Of a stretch of 64,000 nucleotides of DNA, positions 1 to 7,595 are shown piece after piece (position 1 is the first letter of the stretch; each line of letters starts with the position of its first letter). The notes below the pieces were generated by a model. That model searched no databases and had not been told where the DNA came from. It saw only the letters and a list, made by a program, of their open reading frames with translations. The position numbers and the translations under genes are program-made. The DNA lies in NCBI RefSeq assembly GCF_900109375.1, contig NZ_FOAB01000001.1:930001-994000 (forward strand). Reading direction: 5' to 3'. The DNA comes from Aquimarina amphilecti (GTDB taxonomy: Bacteria > Bacteroidota > Bacteroidia > Flavobacteriales > Flavobacteriaceae).

Positions 1-1748
1 ATTTGCTCATCTTCTACCGTAGGACCAAGAGATGCATAGAACTGATTTGTATTTCCTCCTCCTCTAGCTGGTGGTCCACCACGACCATCAAAGAATATTA
101 CTTTTACATTATATTTTCTGGATATTTCAGTAAGCGCTTCTTTAGCTTTAAAAATACCCCAATTTGCCATTAGATACCCTCCATCTTTTGTGCCATCAGA
201 GAAACCTAACATAATAGTTTGTTTCATTCCTCTGCGTTTTAGATGCTCCATATATGCAGGATTACGATATAAGGTTTCCATTACATTATGAGATACACGA
301 AGATCAGGAACGGTTTCAAATAATGGTATTACATCAACACTAGGCTTTTTCCAATCACATAATCTGATCATAGCAAAAGCTTCCATAACATTAAGAACAC
401 TACCGTTATTACTAATTATATAACGATTTGATCCTCGTTCTCCATTGTTTTTCTGTATCGTTTTTATCGCATAAATAGATTCTATAGTTGCTCTGGCCAT
501 ATCATTATCCAAAACAGAAGGATCTAATTTCCCTGTTACATTGGATAACACCTGAATCTGTTCTTCGTCTGACAATGTTTCATAATTTTCTGGGAAGAAA
601 CCTAACTCTAACTCATTAGTTTTCTTAACAATTTCAGTAAGTACTCCATGATGTACTCTAGAATCTTGTCTAATATCTAAAGTCCCAAAGTGGAACCCAA
701 AAATCTTCACCTTATTAATTAAGTCTTGTAACTCCTCTAAAAATAATGACTGATGCTTACTAATCAGTTCTTCTCTAACTTCTAAAAGACCATTCATTAA
801 CGTATCAATAGACAAAGGCTCAGCTGTTTTAGCATAATAAAAATTATCATATAAAGCAGATTCTAAAACACCCAACTTATCCTGAAGATTTCCAAAAGTA
901 ATTCTACGTTTTAGCTTACGCATATCTCTATAATAATTAATTAATATAGTTTTACGTAATCTTTTAGCAACTTTAAGAGTTGTTTCTGTTGTTACAAATG
1001 GATTTCCATCTCTATCACCACCAGGCCAAAAACCTAAGTTGATCAAGTCATTTTCAAGATCTTCTCCTTGGAATATGTTTTGTTGAATATAATTATAAAT
1101 AGTTCCTACGGAATGATAAAATACATTTTCTAAATACCATATTAAACTAACTGCTTCATCATACGGTGTAGGTTTTTCTTTTTTGAAAAATGCTGTCTTA
1201 CCAAGCTGTACTAATAATCTTTTAATTAACTGTGAATCATTTTCTCTGATTGCTGTATCTAGATCATGAATAATACCTAATACAGTGCCTGGATAAAATT
1301 GTGTAGGATGTGCTGTTAACGTAGGCCTGATTTTAAATCTCTTTAAATACTCTTTTAACTCTCCTAATTGCCCTTTTGCTTGCGCTTCTTCTTTAATACT
1401 TCTTAAGGTTCCCCTACCATCCATATTATTAACAATAGGAAATGCAGCATCTTCAATAGCATCAAATAATACCACCTGACGCTCTATGTACTGAATAAAC
1501 CTAAATAATAAATCATGTTTCTCCTTATCTGAAGGATTGTCTTGATACGATGTAAAAAAATTATCTACAATTTCAGAAGGGTTCATTTTTTTATCATATC
1601 CCTTTTCACAAACTTCTTTAAAAAGAGGTAATAATACACCAGTATTAGTGATTTCATCAAAAGGTAATGTAATAAATATACTATTATATATCTGATATTT
1701 TGTAAGAACGTTGTGGTTAAAACGATCTATTTTTGGTTGTCTTGCCAT
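1..1748 (-). CDS. ppc: Phosphoenolpyruvate carboxylase, 3' end outside window
   Basis: Cytosolic enzyme that carboxylates PEP with bicarbonate to oxaloacetate, replenishing the TCA cycle. The first 582 or so residues are present and the C-terminus lies beyond base 1. The catalytic-histidine motif TAHPTQ is at residues 145-150 (H147; E. coli has TAHPTE), followed by NLGFWPGGDRDGNPF and FHFGTLDIRQDS typical of PEPC. The active-site glycine loop reads FFDGRGGPPARGGG with Asp554 where E. coli has His in FHGRGG; I believe this is a variant of the Bacteroidota branch. The start is the ATG at 1748 (MARQPKID). It is co-oriented with the Lrp gene but separated from it by a terminator, so it is probably transcribed alone. 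Confidence 0.95.
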   Translation of the reverse strand, partial: MARQPKIDRFNHNVLTKYQIYNSIFITLPFDEITNTGVLLPLFKEVCEKGYDKKMNPSEIVDNFFTSYQDNPSDKEKHDLLFRFIQYIERQVVLFDAIEDAAFPIVNNMDGRGTLRSIKEEAQAKGQLGELKEYLKRFKIRPTLTAHPTQFYPGTVLGIIHDLDTAIRENDSQLIKRLLVQLGKTAFFKKEKPTPYDEAVSLIWYLENVFYHSVGTIYNYIQQNIFQGEDLENDLINLGFWPGGDRDGNPFVTTETTLKVAKRLRKTILINYYRDMRKLKRRITFGNLQDKLGVLESALYDNFYYAKTAEPLSIDTLMNGLLEVREELISKHQSLFLEELQDLINKVKIFGFHFGTLDIRQDSRVHHGVLTEIVKKTNELELGFFPENYETLSDEEQIQVLSNVTGKLDPSVLDNDMARATIESIYAIKTIQKNNGERGSNRYIISNNGSVLNVMEAFAMIRLCDWKKPSVDVIPLFETVPDLRVSHNVMETLYRNPAYMEHLKRRGMKQTIMLGFSDGTKDGGYLMANWGIFKAKEALTEISRKYNVKVIFFDGRGGPPARGGGNTNQFYASLGPTVEDEQ

Positions 1749-1793
1749 AATTGTGGTTACGAATATGGTTGATTAATAAATTATTTTACATTA

Positions 1794-1828
1794 AAAAACC
1801 CTCTAAGATGATTTCCTAAAGGGTTTTT
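1794..1828 (-). terminator. Rho-independent terminator after the Lrp-family gene
   Basis: AAAAACCCT and AGGGTTTTT form an inverted repeat between the Lrp stop codon and the ppc start. The A-run on the left arm gives a U-tract on the minus-strand transcript. Confidence 0.75.
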
Positions 1829-1849
1829 ATGTTTTAATACGAATGCCCT

Positions 1850-2329
1850 TTACAAATCTTGAAAAATAGAATGCATTAAGCGTTTTTTATCGTTAATACT
1901 TTCCTCTAATGAAATCATGGTCTCTGTACGGTATACACCATCTATATCATCTAATTGGAAAATAATATCTTTAGCATGGTTGGTATCTTTTGCTCTTACT
2001 TTACAAAAAATATTAAACTTCCCTGTAGTTATATGAGCAACAGTTACAAATGGAATTTCTTTAATTCTTTGTAATACAAACTTGGTTTGAGAAGTATTCT
2101 GAAGATATATCCCCACATAGGCGATAAAAGAATATCCTAATTTTTTATAATCTAATGTTAATGAAGAACCTTCTATAATTCCAGCTTCTTCCATTTTCTT
2201 AACACGCACATGAACAGTTCCTGCAGAAATAAGTAGTTTTTTTGCAATATCCGTAAACGGAGTACGAGTATTTTCGATCAACATGTCTAATATTTGGTGA
2301 TCTACTTCGTCTAATTTAAATTTTGCCAT
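1850..2329 (-). CDS. Lrp/AsnC family transcriptional regulator
   Basis: A 159-residue one-domain-plus-sensor regulator of normal Lrp length. An N-terminal winged helix-turn-helix (about residues 8-60, with ILDMLIENTRTPFTDIAKKL and the recognition stretch SAGTVHVRVKKMEEAGII) is followed by the RAM/AsnC ligand-binding alpha-beta domain (about 70-150). Members bind amino acids or related effectors as octamers and wrap DNA; the effector cannot be read from sequence. It stands alone between terminator and peptidase gene. Upstream, TATTTTTG (minus strand, 2366-2373) fits the flavobacterial -7 box. A dyad at 2384-2399 lies just upstream of that box and could be its own operator. Confidence 0.92.
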   Translation of the reverse strand: MAKFKLDEVDHQILDMLIENTRTPFTDIAKKLLISAGTVHVRVKKMEEAGIIEGSSLTLDYKKLGYSFIAYVGIYLQNTSQTKFVLQRIKEIPFVTVAHITTGKFNIFCKVRAKDTNHAKDIIFQLDDIDGVYRTETMISLEESINDKKRLMHSIFQDL

Positions 2330-2383
2330 AGTAATTCTAATAAATTTTCCCGATTAATTACATTGCAAAAATAACAGAAAAAT

Positions 2384-2399
2384 AATGTATTCATACATT
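2384..2399 (-). promoter_or_regulatory. Palindrome in the Lrp-family promoter (candidate operator)
   Basis: AATGTATTCATACATT has perfect 7-bp arms around a 2-bp centre. It sits 10 bp upstream of the -7 box candidate TATTTTTG (minus strand, 2366-2373), which places it over the -20 to -35 region. Lrp-family proteins commonly autoregulate; binding here is inferred. Confidence 0.45.
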
Positions 2400-2404
2400 T
2401 TTTT

Positions 2405-3568
2405 TCAACTTTTTCTTAATTCTGTTGAGAATAATTCATCATTTAACCGGAATTTTAACAACTCATTTTCCGGAAGCACCTCTACTGTAACGTTTTCGTT
2501 ATATATTACCCTTTTATTACCGATAATTTCTCTATGACCGTAAAAATTTCGTAAATCCTCAATTTTAACAATTTTCGGAACGAATTTAATATCATTTTCG
2601 GATAATTTCTCAGTATACTGTATAGCTATATCAACATTCTTATTATCTAAAATAACATCCCTAATAATGATATCATAAAAACATTTCCCATTTTCTGGTA
2701 TATCGAAATAAGCTTTATACTTATCTCCTGTTATATCATTTTCTGAGATATATTTAACGGACGTAAGCAGCGCATAAAAAATATAAATCCTAGTTGTATC
2801 TCTGTTATAATCATCCCTATAATGCCCTGCTTCAAATAAAATGGTTGGAATACCTAAATCAGACAATGTATCTCCCACGCAATTAATATTAAACCCATCA
2901 TCATACCTTCCTACACCATTAGGGATACACTTTTGTAATATAGAATTCATTTCGACAATAACCTCCATACCTATTCTACGGCATTCAGTAATTCTACGAT
3001 CTTTATCTCCTGCAGGAGACAAAAAAGAAACTGTAGCCGGTATATCAGTTACTCCAGCACTAAAAATAGTACGTTGTCCGTGTAAATTAAATGCAAAATC
3101 TGGTTGAATCTCATCAATTAAATTTCTTAGTATAACACTTTCTTTTTGATTTCTATCCTGAGAATCCCTATTAAGATCAACAAGATTATAATTAAGTCTT
3201 GTATAAGCTTTAGCTCCATCCGGACTTAACATAGGAATAATAAATAAGGTACAAGAAGCTAAAATCAATTTAGAAACTTCATTTGACTCATCTGATAGCA
3301 TATTTAAAAAATCAAATACAGATTTTGTAGTTGTGCTTTCATTTCCATGCATCTGTGACCAGAATAATAACTTCTTGGAACCTTTACCAACTTTTATAAG
3401 ATGAATAGGGGCATCATTTTCTGAAAGACCCAAAAGTTCCACATTCATTTTCTCAGAAAAGCTATCGATTAAAGGACTAATATGATCTAGATGTATATAA
3501 CGTCCAGCTAATGTTGATTCCTTGTATTTAGTAAAAGAACTAGATAATTCATTAATATCCATAAGCAT
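2405..3568 (-). CDS. M14-type zinc carboxypeptidase-like protein
   Basis: A 387-residue protein of the M14 metallopeptidase fold. The first zinc motif HxxE is SQMHGNE (H74, E77) and the third zinc ligand fits NLHGQ (H163). DLNRD (132-134) matches the substrate carboxylate-binding Asn-Arg of M14 enzymes, and E246 in FEAGHY is a candidate catalytic glutamate. No signal peptide is visible, so it is probably cytosolic, unlike secreted carboxypeptidases. Substrate unknown. Two ATGs (3568 and 3562) are possible starts. It is divergent from the XRE regulator; its -7 box candidate TATATTTG (minus strand 3611-3618) adjoins a palindrome of the XRE site family, suggesting control by that regulator. Confidence 0.82.
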   Translation of the reverse strand: MLMDINELSSSFTKYKESTLAGRYIHLDHISPLIDSFSEKMNVELLGLSENDAPIHLIKVGKGSKKLLFWSQMHGNESTTTKSVFDFLNMLSDESNEVSKLILASCTLFIIPMLSPDGAKAYTRLNYNLVDLNRDSQDRNQKESVILRNLIDEIQPDFAFNLHGQRTIFSAGVTDIPATVSFLSPAGDKDRRITECRRIGMEVIVEMNSILQKCIPNGVGRYDDGFNINCVGDTLSDLGIPTILFEAGHYRDDYNRDTTRIYIFYALLTSVKYISENDITGDKYKAYFDIPENGKCFYDIIIRDVILDNKNVDIAIQYTEKLSENDIKFVPKIVKIEDLRNFYGHREIIGNKRVIYNENVTVEVLPENELLKFRLNDELFSTELRKS

Positions 3569-3937
3569 ATAAAAGCTTCAAAATTACTACTGTTTACCGA
3601 GGATTCATAACAAATATAATAGTTTTTACATATGTAAACCTAAACAAGTGTTACAATTGTAAATCAATTGTATTTACAAATGTAAACAATAAAAAATAGA
3701 TGTTTGTTTAAGATGTTAAACAAGAGATTTATAAAAATTATAAAAATAAAAAGGGATTAACTATTCAGGTAAAAAAAATACTATAAACATCTTATTTTCA
3801 ATTAATAAAAGTAATTTATTTATAGTTTTAGTTTAATATAATTAATGCTCTTTATAACTAAATTTACAAATGTAAACCGTTCTTCTATATGATTTGTTTA
3901 CCTTTGTAACTTATTACACATCTTTAATTCGTTTACA
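3569..3937. promoter_or_regulatory. Divergent intergenic region with palindrome cluster
   Basis: This 369-bp AT-rich gap between the M14 peptidase and the XRE gene contains two clusters of TTTAC-N4-GTAAA dyads. Near the peptidase: TTTACATATGTAAA (3625-3638, perfect), TTACAATTGTAA (3651-3662, perfect) and TTTACAAATGTAAA (3673-3686). Near the XRE gene: TTTACAAATGTAAA (3863-3876), GTTTACCTTTGTAAC (3896-3910) and GTTTACAATGGTAAAC (3931-3946, covering the start codon). The 3896-3910 site contains TACCTTTG, a match to the flavobacterial -7 box. I see no gene in the gap. Confidence 0.75.
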
Positions 3938-3946
3938 ATGGTAAAC
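3931..3946 (+). promoter_or_regulatory. Palindromic operator over the XRE start codon
   Basis: GTTTAC-AATG-GTAAAC has perfect 6-bp arms, and the gene's ATG (3938-3940) lies in the centre. The arms match the other five dyads in the gap, so autorepression by the encoded XRE protein is the simplest reading (inference). Confidence 0.6.
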
Positions 3947-4414
3947 ACTGCTGCTTTTGGAAAAAGAATCCAAGAAATCATGAAATTTTATCACGTATCA
4001 GCTTCTGGATTTGCAGATGCTATGGGAGTAGGACGTTCTTCAATTTCACATATTTTATCTGGCAGAAACAAACCTAGTCTAGACTTTGTAATGAAGGTTA
4101 CTGAAGCGTATCCAGAAGCAGAATTATATTGGCTTTTATACGGACAAGGATCATTTCCTAAATCTGAAGCGCCAATACAGCAACAAGAAGAAATACCCGA
4201 GCAAAAAGAACCTATAACTCCTACTCCAATAGCCTTGCACACCGAAGTAGAATCTGAACAAGATTTATTTTCACAATCAGATAACACATCGTTACCTAAT
4301 GATATACCCGAAGAAACTACATCATCAAGGATAAAAACTACTTCTGGCACTAAAAACGTTAGTCAAATAGTCTTTTTTTATACAGATGGTACTTTTGACG
4401 TTTATAAGAATTAA
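3938..4414 (+). CDS. XRE-family helix-turn-helix regulator
   Basis: A 158-residue protein with a Cro/CI-type helix-turn-helix at about residues 8-65 (FADAMGVGRSSISHILSGR is the HTH core) followed by a low-complexity Glu/Pro/Gln/Thr linker. The conserved C-terminal tail (SQIVFFYTDGTFDVYK) is, as far as I recall, shared by flavobacterial homologues. No peptidase (LexA/CI) domain is present, so it is not an SOS-type cleavable repressor. The ATG at 3938 sits inside a palindrome and five similar palindromes lie upstream, which supports autoregulation and control of the divergent M14 peptidase. The inducing signal is unknown. Confidence 0.88.
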   Translation: MVNTAAFGKRIQEIMKFYHVSASGFADAMGVGRSSISHILSGRNKPSLDFVMKVTEAYPEAELYWLLYGQGSFPKSEAPIQQQEEIPEQKEPITPTPIALHTEVESEQDLFSQSDNTSLPNDIPEETTSSRIKTTSGTKNVSQIVFFYTDGTFDVYKN

Positions 4415-4493
4415 ATATCTTAACAACTTTTCCTATAGTTACTGTAAAATCTGTTGAAATACATTTATTTTCGTTTTTCGTTATTATAACGCT

Positions 4494-4871
4494 ATGAAAC
4501 GACTTATTTTTTTATTTTTTTTCTCTGTATTATTTATTGGGTGCTATCAGCAGAAACGTGATTGTACAGAATTTCAAAAAGGAACTTTTGAATTTGAAAC
4601 TTACTTAAATGGTGAGCTTGCTAAAACCACATTTGTAAGAAATGATTCAATAGAGATTGATTATTTTCAAGGTAAAAGTGATACGGCCAGTATTCGTTGG
4701 ATCAATGACTGCGAGTATATAGTAAAGAAACTTCATCCAAAAAATATGGCAGAAGAAAAAGCTATACACATGAAAATATTAACTACCGATAAGAACACAT
4801 ATACTTTTGAATATGGACTTGTAGGTGTTAAAAAAAATAAGCAAAAAGGAACCGCCAAAAAAATCAAGTAA
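4494..4871 (+). CDS. Small lipoprotein of unknown function, coupled to TerC
   Basis: A 125-residue protein beginning with a lipoprotein signal (MKRLIFLFFFSVLFIGC, lipobox Cys17), hence probably membrane-anchored in the periplasm or at the outer membrane. The mature part is a small, charged, beta-rich domain with no motif I can assign. Flavobacterial homologues are often labelled DNA topoisomerase IV in databases; nothing in the sequence supports that name. Its stop codon overlaps the terC start (TAATG at 4869-4873), so the two are translationally coupled and probably functionally linked at the membrane. Confidence 0.75.
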   Translation: MKRLIFLFFFSVLFIGCYQQKRDCTEFQKGTFEFETYLNGELAKTTFVRNDSIEIDYFQGKSDTASIRWINDCEYIVKKLHPKNMAEEKAIHMKILTTDKNTYTFEYGLVGVKKNKQKGTAKKIK

Positions 4872-5677
4872 TGTTAGAAATTTTCGCAACAGCTGATGCT
4901 TGGGTAGCATTATTAACACTTACCTTTCTAGAAATTGTTTTAGGAATTGACAATATCATATTCATTTCGCTAGCTTCTAGCAAATTACCAGATCAAGAAC
5001 AAAAAAAAGCTACAAACATTGGTTTGTTATTAGCTATGGTAATGAGAATTATATTGCTATTTGGTATTTCTCTACTGGTAGCAATGGAAGCACCTTTCTG
5101 GCATATCAATCTTCCTTGGGTAGAAGCAGGAATTAGTGGGCAATCCCTAATATTGTTTGGAGGAGGAATGTTTTTATTATATAAAAGTGTCCATGAAATT
5201 CATGAAAAAGTAGACGAAAAAGGAGAAGAAGAAAAAGAAATCCAAGAAAAAAGCTCTAGTTCTTTATCCAAAGCAATTATTCAGATTACATTGATTAATG
5301 TTGTGTTTTCTTTTGATTCTATACTTACTGCCGTTGGTATGACTAACGGACTAAGTGATAACCCAACTGATGCTTTAATTATCATGATTATAGCTGTAGT
5401 TATTTCGGTTTTAATTATGATGGTATTTGCAACTCCTGTTGGTCGTTTTGTAAACAAACACCCTTCTATCCAGATTCTGGGTCTTTCGTTCTTGATTCTT
5501 ATTGGATTTATGTTGATTGCTGAAGCTGCTCATTTAGCGCATCTTCAAATATTTGATTCTGAAATAGGAACAATTCCAAAAGGATACTTATACTTTACAA
5601 TTGCTTTTTCCTTGTTTGTAGAATTTATCAATTTTAAGCTTCGAAAGAAAGGGAAACTCAGTGGGCAAAACGAATAA
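4871..5677 (+). CDS. TerC family integral membrane protein
   Basis: A 268-residue polytopic inner-membrane protein. The family signature EIVLGIDNIIFISLASSKLP is near the N-terminus and a second acidic membrane motif, NVVFSFDSILTAVGMT, follows a charged cytoplasmic loop (EKVDEKGEEEKEIQEK). TerC proteins are linked to tellurite resistance and, in characterised relatives (Alx, MeeF/MeeY), to Mn2+ export; the metal role here is inferred from family only. Seven or so hydrophobic segments can be seen. Expressed with the upstream lipoprotein through a 1-base stop/start overlap. Confidence 0.9.
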   Translation: MLEIFATADAWVALLTLTFLEIVLGIDNIIFISLASSKLPDQEQKKATNIGLLLAMVMRIILLFGISLLVAMEAPFWHINLPWVEAGISGQSLILFGGGMFLLYKSVHEIHEKVDEKGEEEKEIQEKSSSSLSKAIIQITLINVVFSFDSILTAVGMTNGLSDNPTDALIIMIIAVVISVLIMMVFATPVGRFVNKHPSIQILGLSFLILIGFMLIAEAAHLAHLQIFDSEIGTIPKGYLYFTIAFSLFVEFINFKLRKKGKLSGQNE

Positions 5678-5742
5678 CACTTAAAGGAAATTATCACATT
5701 TTTGTATAAACTAATAAAAGTGATCTCACTCTCACTTATCGA

Positions 5743-6330
5743 ATGAAACAAATGAGTAAATTAAAAGAACTACAAGATCGCAGTGGAACGGTGTGCGAAT
5801 TATGCAACACTAACGAAAACTTATCAGTATATGATATCCCAGAATCCCCTAATGTAGGGTTAGATTCTAGTATTTTGATTTGTTCAACCTGTAAAGAGCA
5901 AATTGAAGATACATCTACGATGGACCCTAATCACTGGCGTTGTCTTAATGACAGTATGTGGAGTCAAGTTCCTGGCGTGAAAGTTATGGCCTATAGAATG
6001 CTAAATAGATTAAAATCAGAAGGGTGGCCACAAGACCTTTTAGATATGTTATATCTTGATGATGACACTATCGCTTGGGCTGGAGCTACAGGAGACGGTG
6101 AAGATGAAAGCTCTTTAATTAAACATTTAGATTCTAATGGAGCTTTACTACAAGTTGGTGATAATGTTGTGCTCATAAAAGATCTAAACGTTAAAGGTGC
6201 CAATTTTACCGCCAAAAGAGGAACTGCAGTCCGTAATATTTCATTAGTTCATGATAATGCTGAACATATTGAAGGAAAAATTAGTGGTCAGCACATTGTA
6301 ATCTTAACCAAATTTGTAAAAAAATCTTAA
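5743..6330 (+). CDS. PhnA domain protein
   Basis: A 195-residue protein with an N-terminal zinc ribbon (C18-x2-C21 ... C47-x2-C50) and the C-terminal PhnA SH3-like beta domain (about 125-195, with GDNVVLIKDLNVKG). Despite its name, PhnA has no established part in phosphonate cleavage, and the phosphonoacetate hydrolase of the same name is unrelated. A second in-frame ATG at 5752 (MSKLKEL) could be the true start. It is 65 bp downstream of terC with no terminator seen, so co-transcription is possible. Confidence 0.88.
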   Translation: MKQMSKLKELQDRSGTVCELCNTNENLSVYDIPESPNVGLDSSILICSTCKEQIEDTSTMDPNHWRCLNDSMWSQVPGVKVMAYRMLNRLKSEGWPQDLLDMLYLDDDTIAWAGATGDGEDESSLIKHLDSNGALLQVGDNVVLIKDLNVKGANFTAKRGTAVRNISLVHDNAEHIEGKISGQHIVILTKFVKKS

Positions 6331-6454
6331 TCGATCTATTTATAATCAAGAAGTCCTAAGAATATTTACTTAAAATTTTTAGTGAATAAAGCACCTGATA
6401 TCTTAAATAATTTTCGTCTTTCATTGTTATTAAATAATTTTATATTAACGTAAA

Positions 6455-6477
6455 AACCTAAAGTATTGCTTTAGGTT
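6455..6477. terminator. Stem-loop between phnA and xylanase, possible terminator
   Basis: AACCTAAAG-TATTG-CTTTAGGTT is a perfect 9-bp stem with a 5-base loop, 125 bp after the PhnA stop. The T-run after it is weak. It separates PhnA from the xylanase gene, but could also be a leader structure for the latter. Confidence 0.5.
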
Positions 6478-6523
6478 AGGCTTTTCAAATTATTAAAAAT
6501 CAATTATTTAATAAAACACAGTG

Positions 6524-7537
6524 ATGATGAATATTTTGTTTTTCAAATCAAAACACCAAACAATTCTCTTTATTTTATCATTGATAATTTCCTTAGGAAA
6601 TATTTCAAAAATAATAGCACAAACATATTGCATACAATCAGGATCAGAACAAATCGCTGGAGAAGAAGACGGTTTTAGATATGAATTATGGAATCAGAAT
6701 TCGCAAGGAACTGCTTGTATGACTTTGGGAAATGAAGCATTATTCAGCGGAGAATGGGATGGTATCTTGAACTATTTAGCAAGAAGAGGCTTAGCATATA
6801 ATCAAACACAAGAACATCAGGAAATAGGAAATTTTTTCACTACTTATAATTGCGATTACAACCCCTCTACTAACTCAGGAAATTCTTATTTATCTATTTA
6901 CGGATGGACTATCGAACCTCTCGTAGAATATTATATTATTGAAGATTGGCGTAATTGGATTCCATCAATGGCGGATGGTGCGATATTGAAAAAATCTTTT
7001 GAAATAAACGGAAGTATATACGATATATATGAAAACACAAGAGTAAACCAACCTTCTATTATCGGCAATGCTACTTTTCAACAATATTTTAGTATTAGAA
7101 GAGATACAAGAAACAGTGGTACTATAGATATTTCCGAGCATTTTAAACAATGGGAGTCTATCGATATGAATTTAGGAAAACTACACGAGGTTTCTTTTGT
7201 TGTAGAAGGATATCAAAGTAGTGGTAACTTTGAGTTTTTAGAACTAGATGTATTTATAGACAATACCACCCTAGGAATAAATGATATTGACAATCCTAAT
7301 ACATACTTCGAGATTTATCCTAACCCAACAAAAGATGAAGCCTATATAAAGTTTAAAAAAATAACTAGTTCTAAAAAAGAGCTTAAAATATATGATTCTT
7401 CAGGAAAAGCCATAATGTCAAATAGCTATGATCAATCAGTAGATATAGCTAAAGTCTCTAATTTAAGAAAGGGTGTTTATTTTGTTTTACTAAATACCGA
7501 TAATAAAAAAGTGGTAGACAAATTAATCATCTATTAA
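6524..7537 (+). CDS. GH11 endo-1,4-beta-xylanase with T9SS sorting domain
   Basis: A secreted glycoside hydrolase of 337 residues. After a signal peptide (about 1-33, cut near IIAQ-T) comes a full GH11 jelly roll (about 36-235): YELWNQNSQGTACMTLGN, NCDYNPSTNSGNSYLSIYGW, and the thumb PSIIGNATFQQYF. Both catalytic glutamates are visible: the nucleophile in PLVEYYI (E135) and the acid/base in VVEGYQSSG (E228). The last 75 or so residues form a type A T9SS sorting domain (YFEIYPNPTKDEAYIKF to the Leu-Ile-Ile-Tyr end), so it should cross the outer membrane by type IX secretion. ATGs at 6524 or 6527 are better starts than the GTG at 6521. It stands alone, without a carbohydrate-binding module or PUL partners. 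Confidence 0.93.
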   Translation: MMNILFFKSKHQTILFILSLIISLGNISKIIAQTYCIQSGSEQIAGEEDGFRYELWNQNSQGTACMTLGNEALFSGEWDGILNYLARRGLAYNQTQEHQEIGNFFTTYNCDYNPSTNSGNSYLSIYGWTIEPLVEYYIIEDWRNWIPSMADGAILKKSFEINGSIYDIYENTRVNQPSIIGNATFQQYFSIRRDTRNSGTIDISEHFKQWESIDMNLGKLHEVSFVVEGYQSSGNFEFLELDVFIDNTTLGINDIDNPNTYFEIYPNPTKDEAYIKFKKITSSKKELKIYDSSGKAIMSNSYDQSVDIAKVSNLRKGVYFVLLNTDNKKVVDKLIIY

Positions 7538-7595
7538 CAAAAAGCACAAGTTCATATTTAGAATATTCCGTTTTTCTGAGATAGATTGAATATTT

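Noticed and set aside
3569..3937. CRISPR-like array
   Set aside because: The repeats are short dyads of 12-16 bp with irregular spacing and no spacers or cas genes; they fit operators.
4494..4871. Possible topoisomerase IV annotation for the small lipoprotein
   Set aside because: It is a 125-residue lipoprotein without topoisomerase motifs; true parE/parC lie at 7596-12160.
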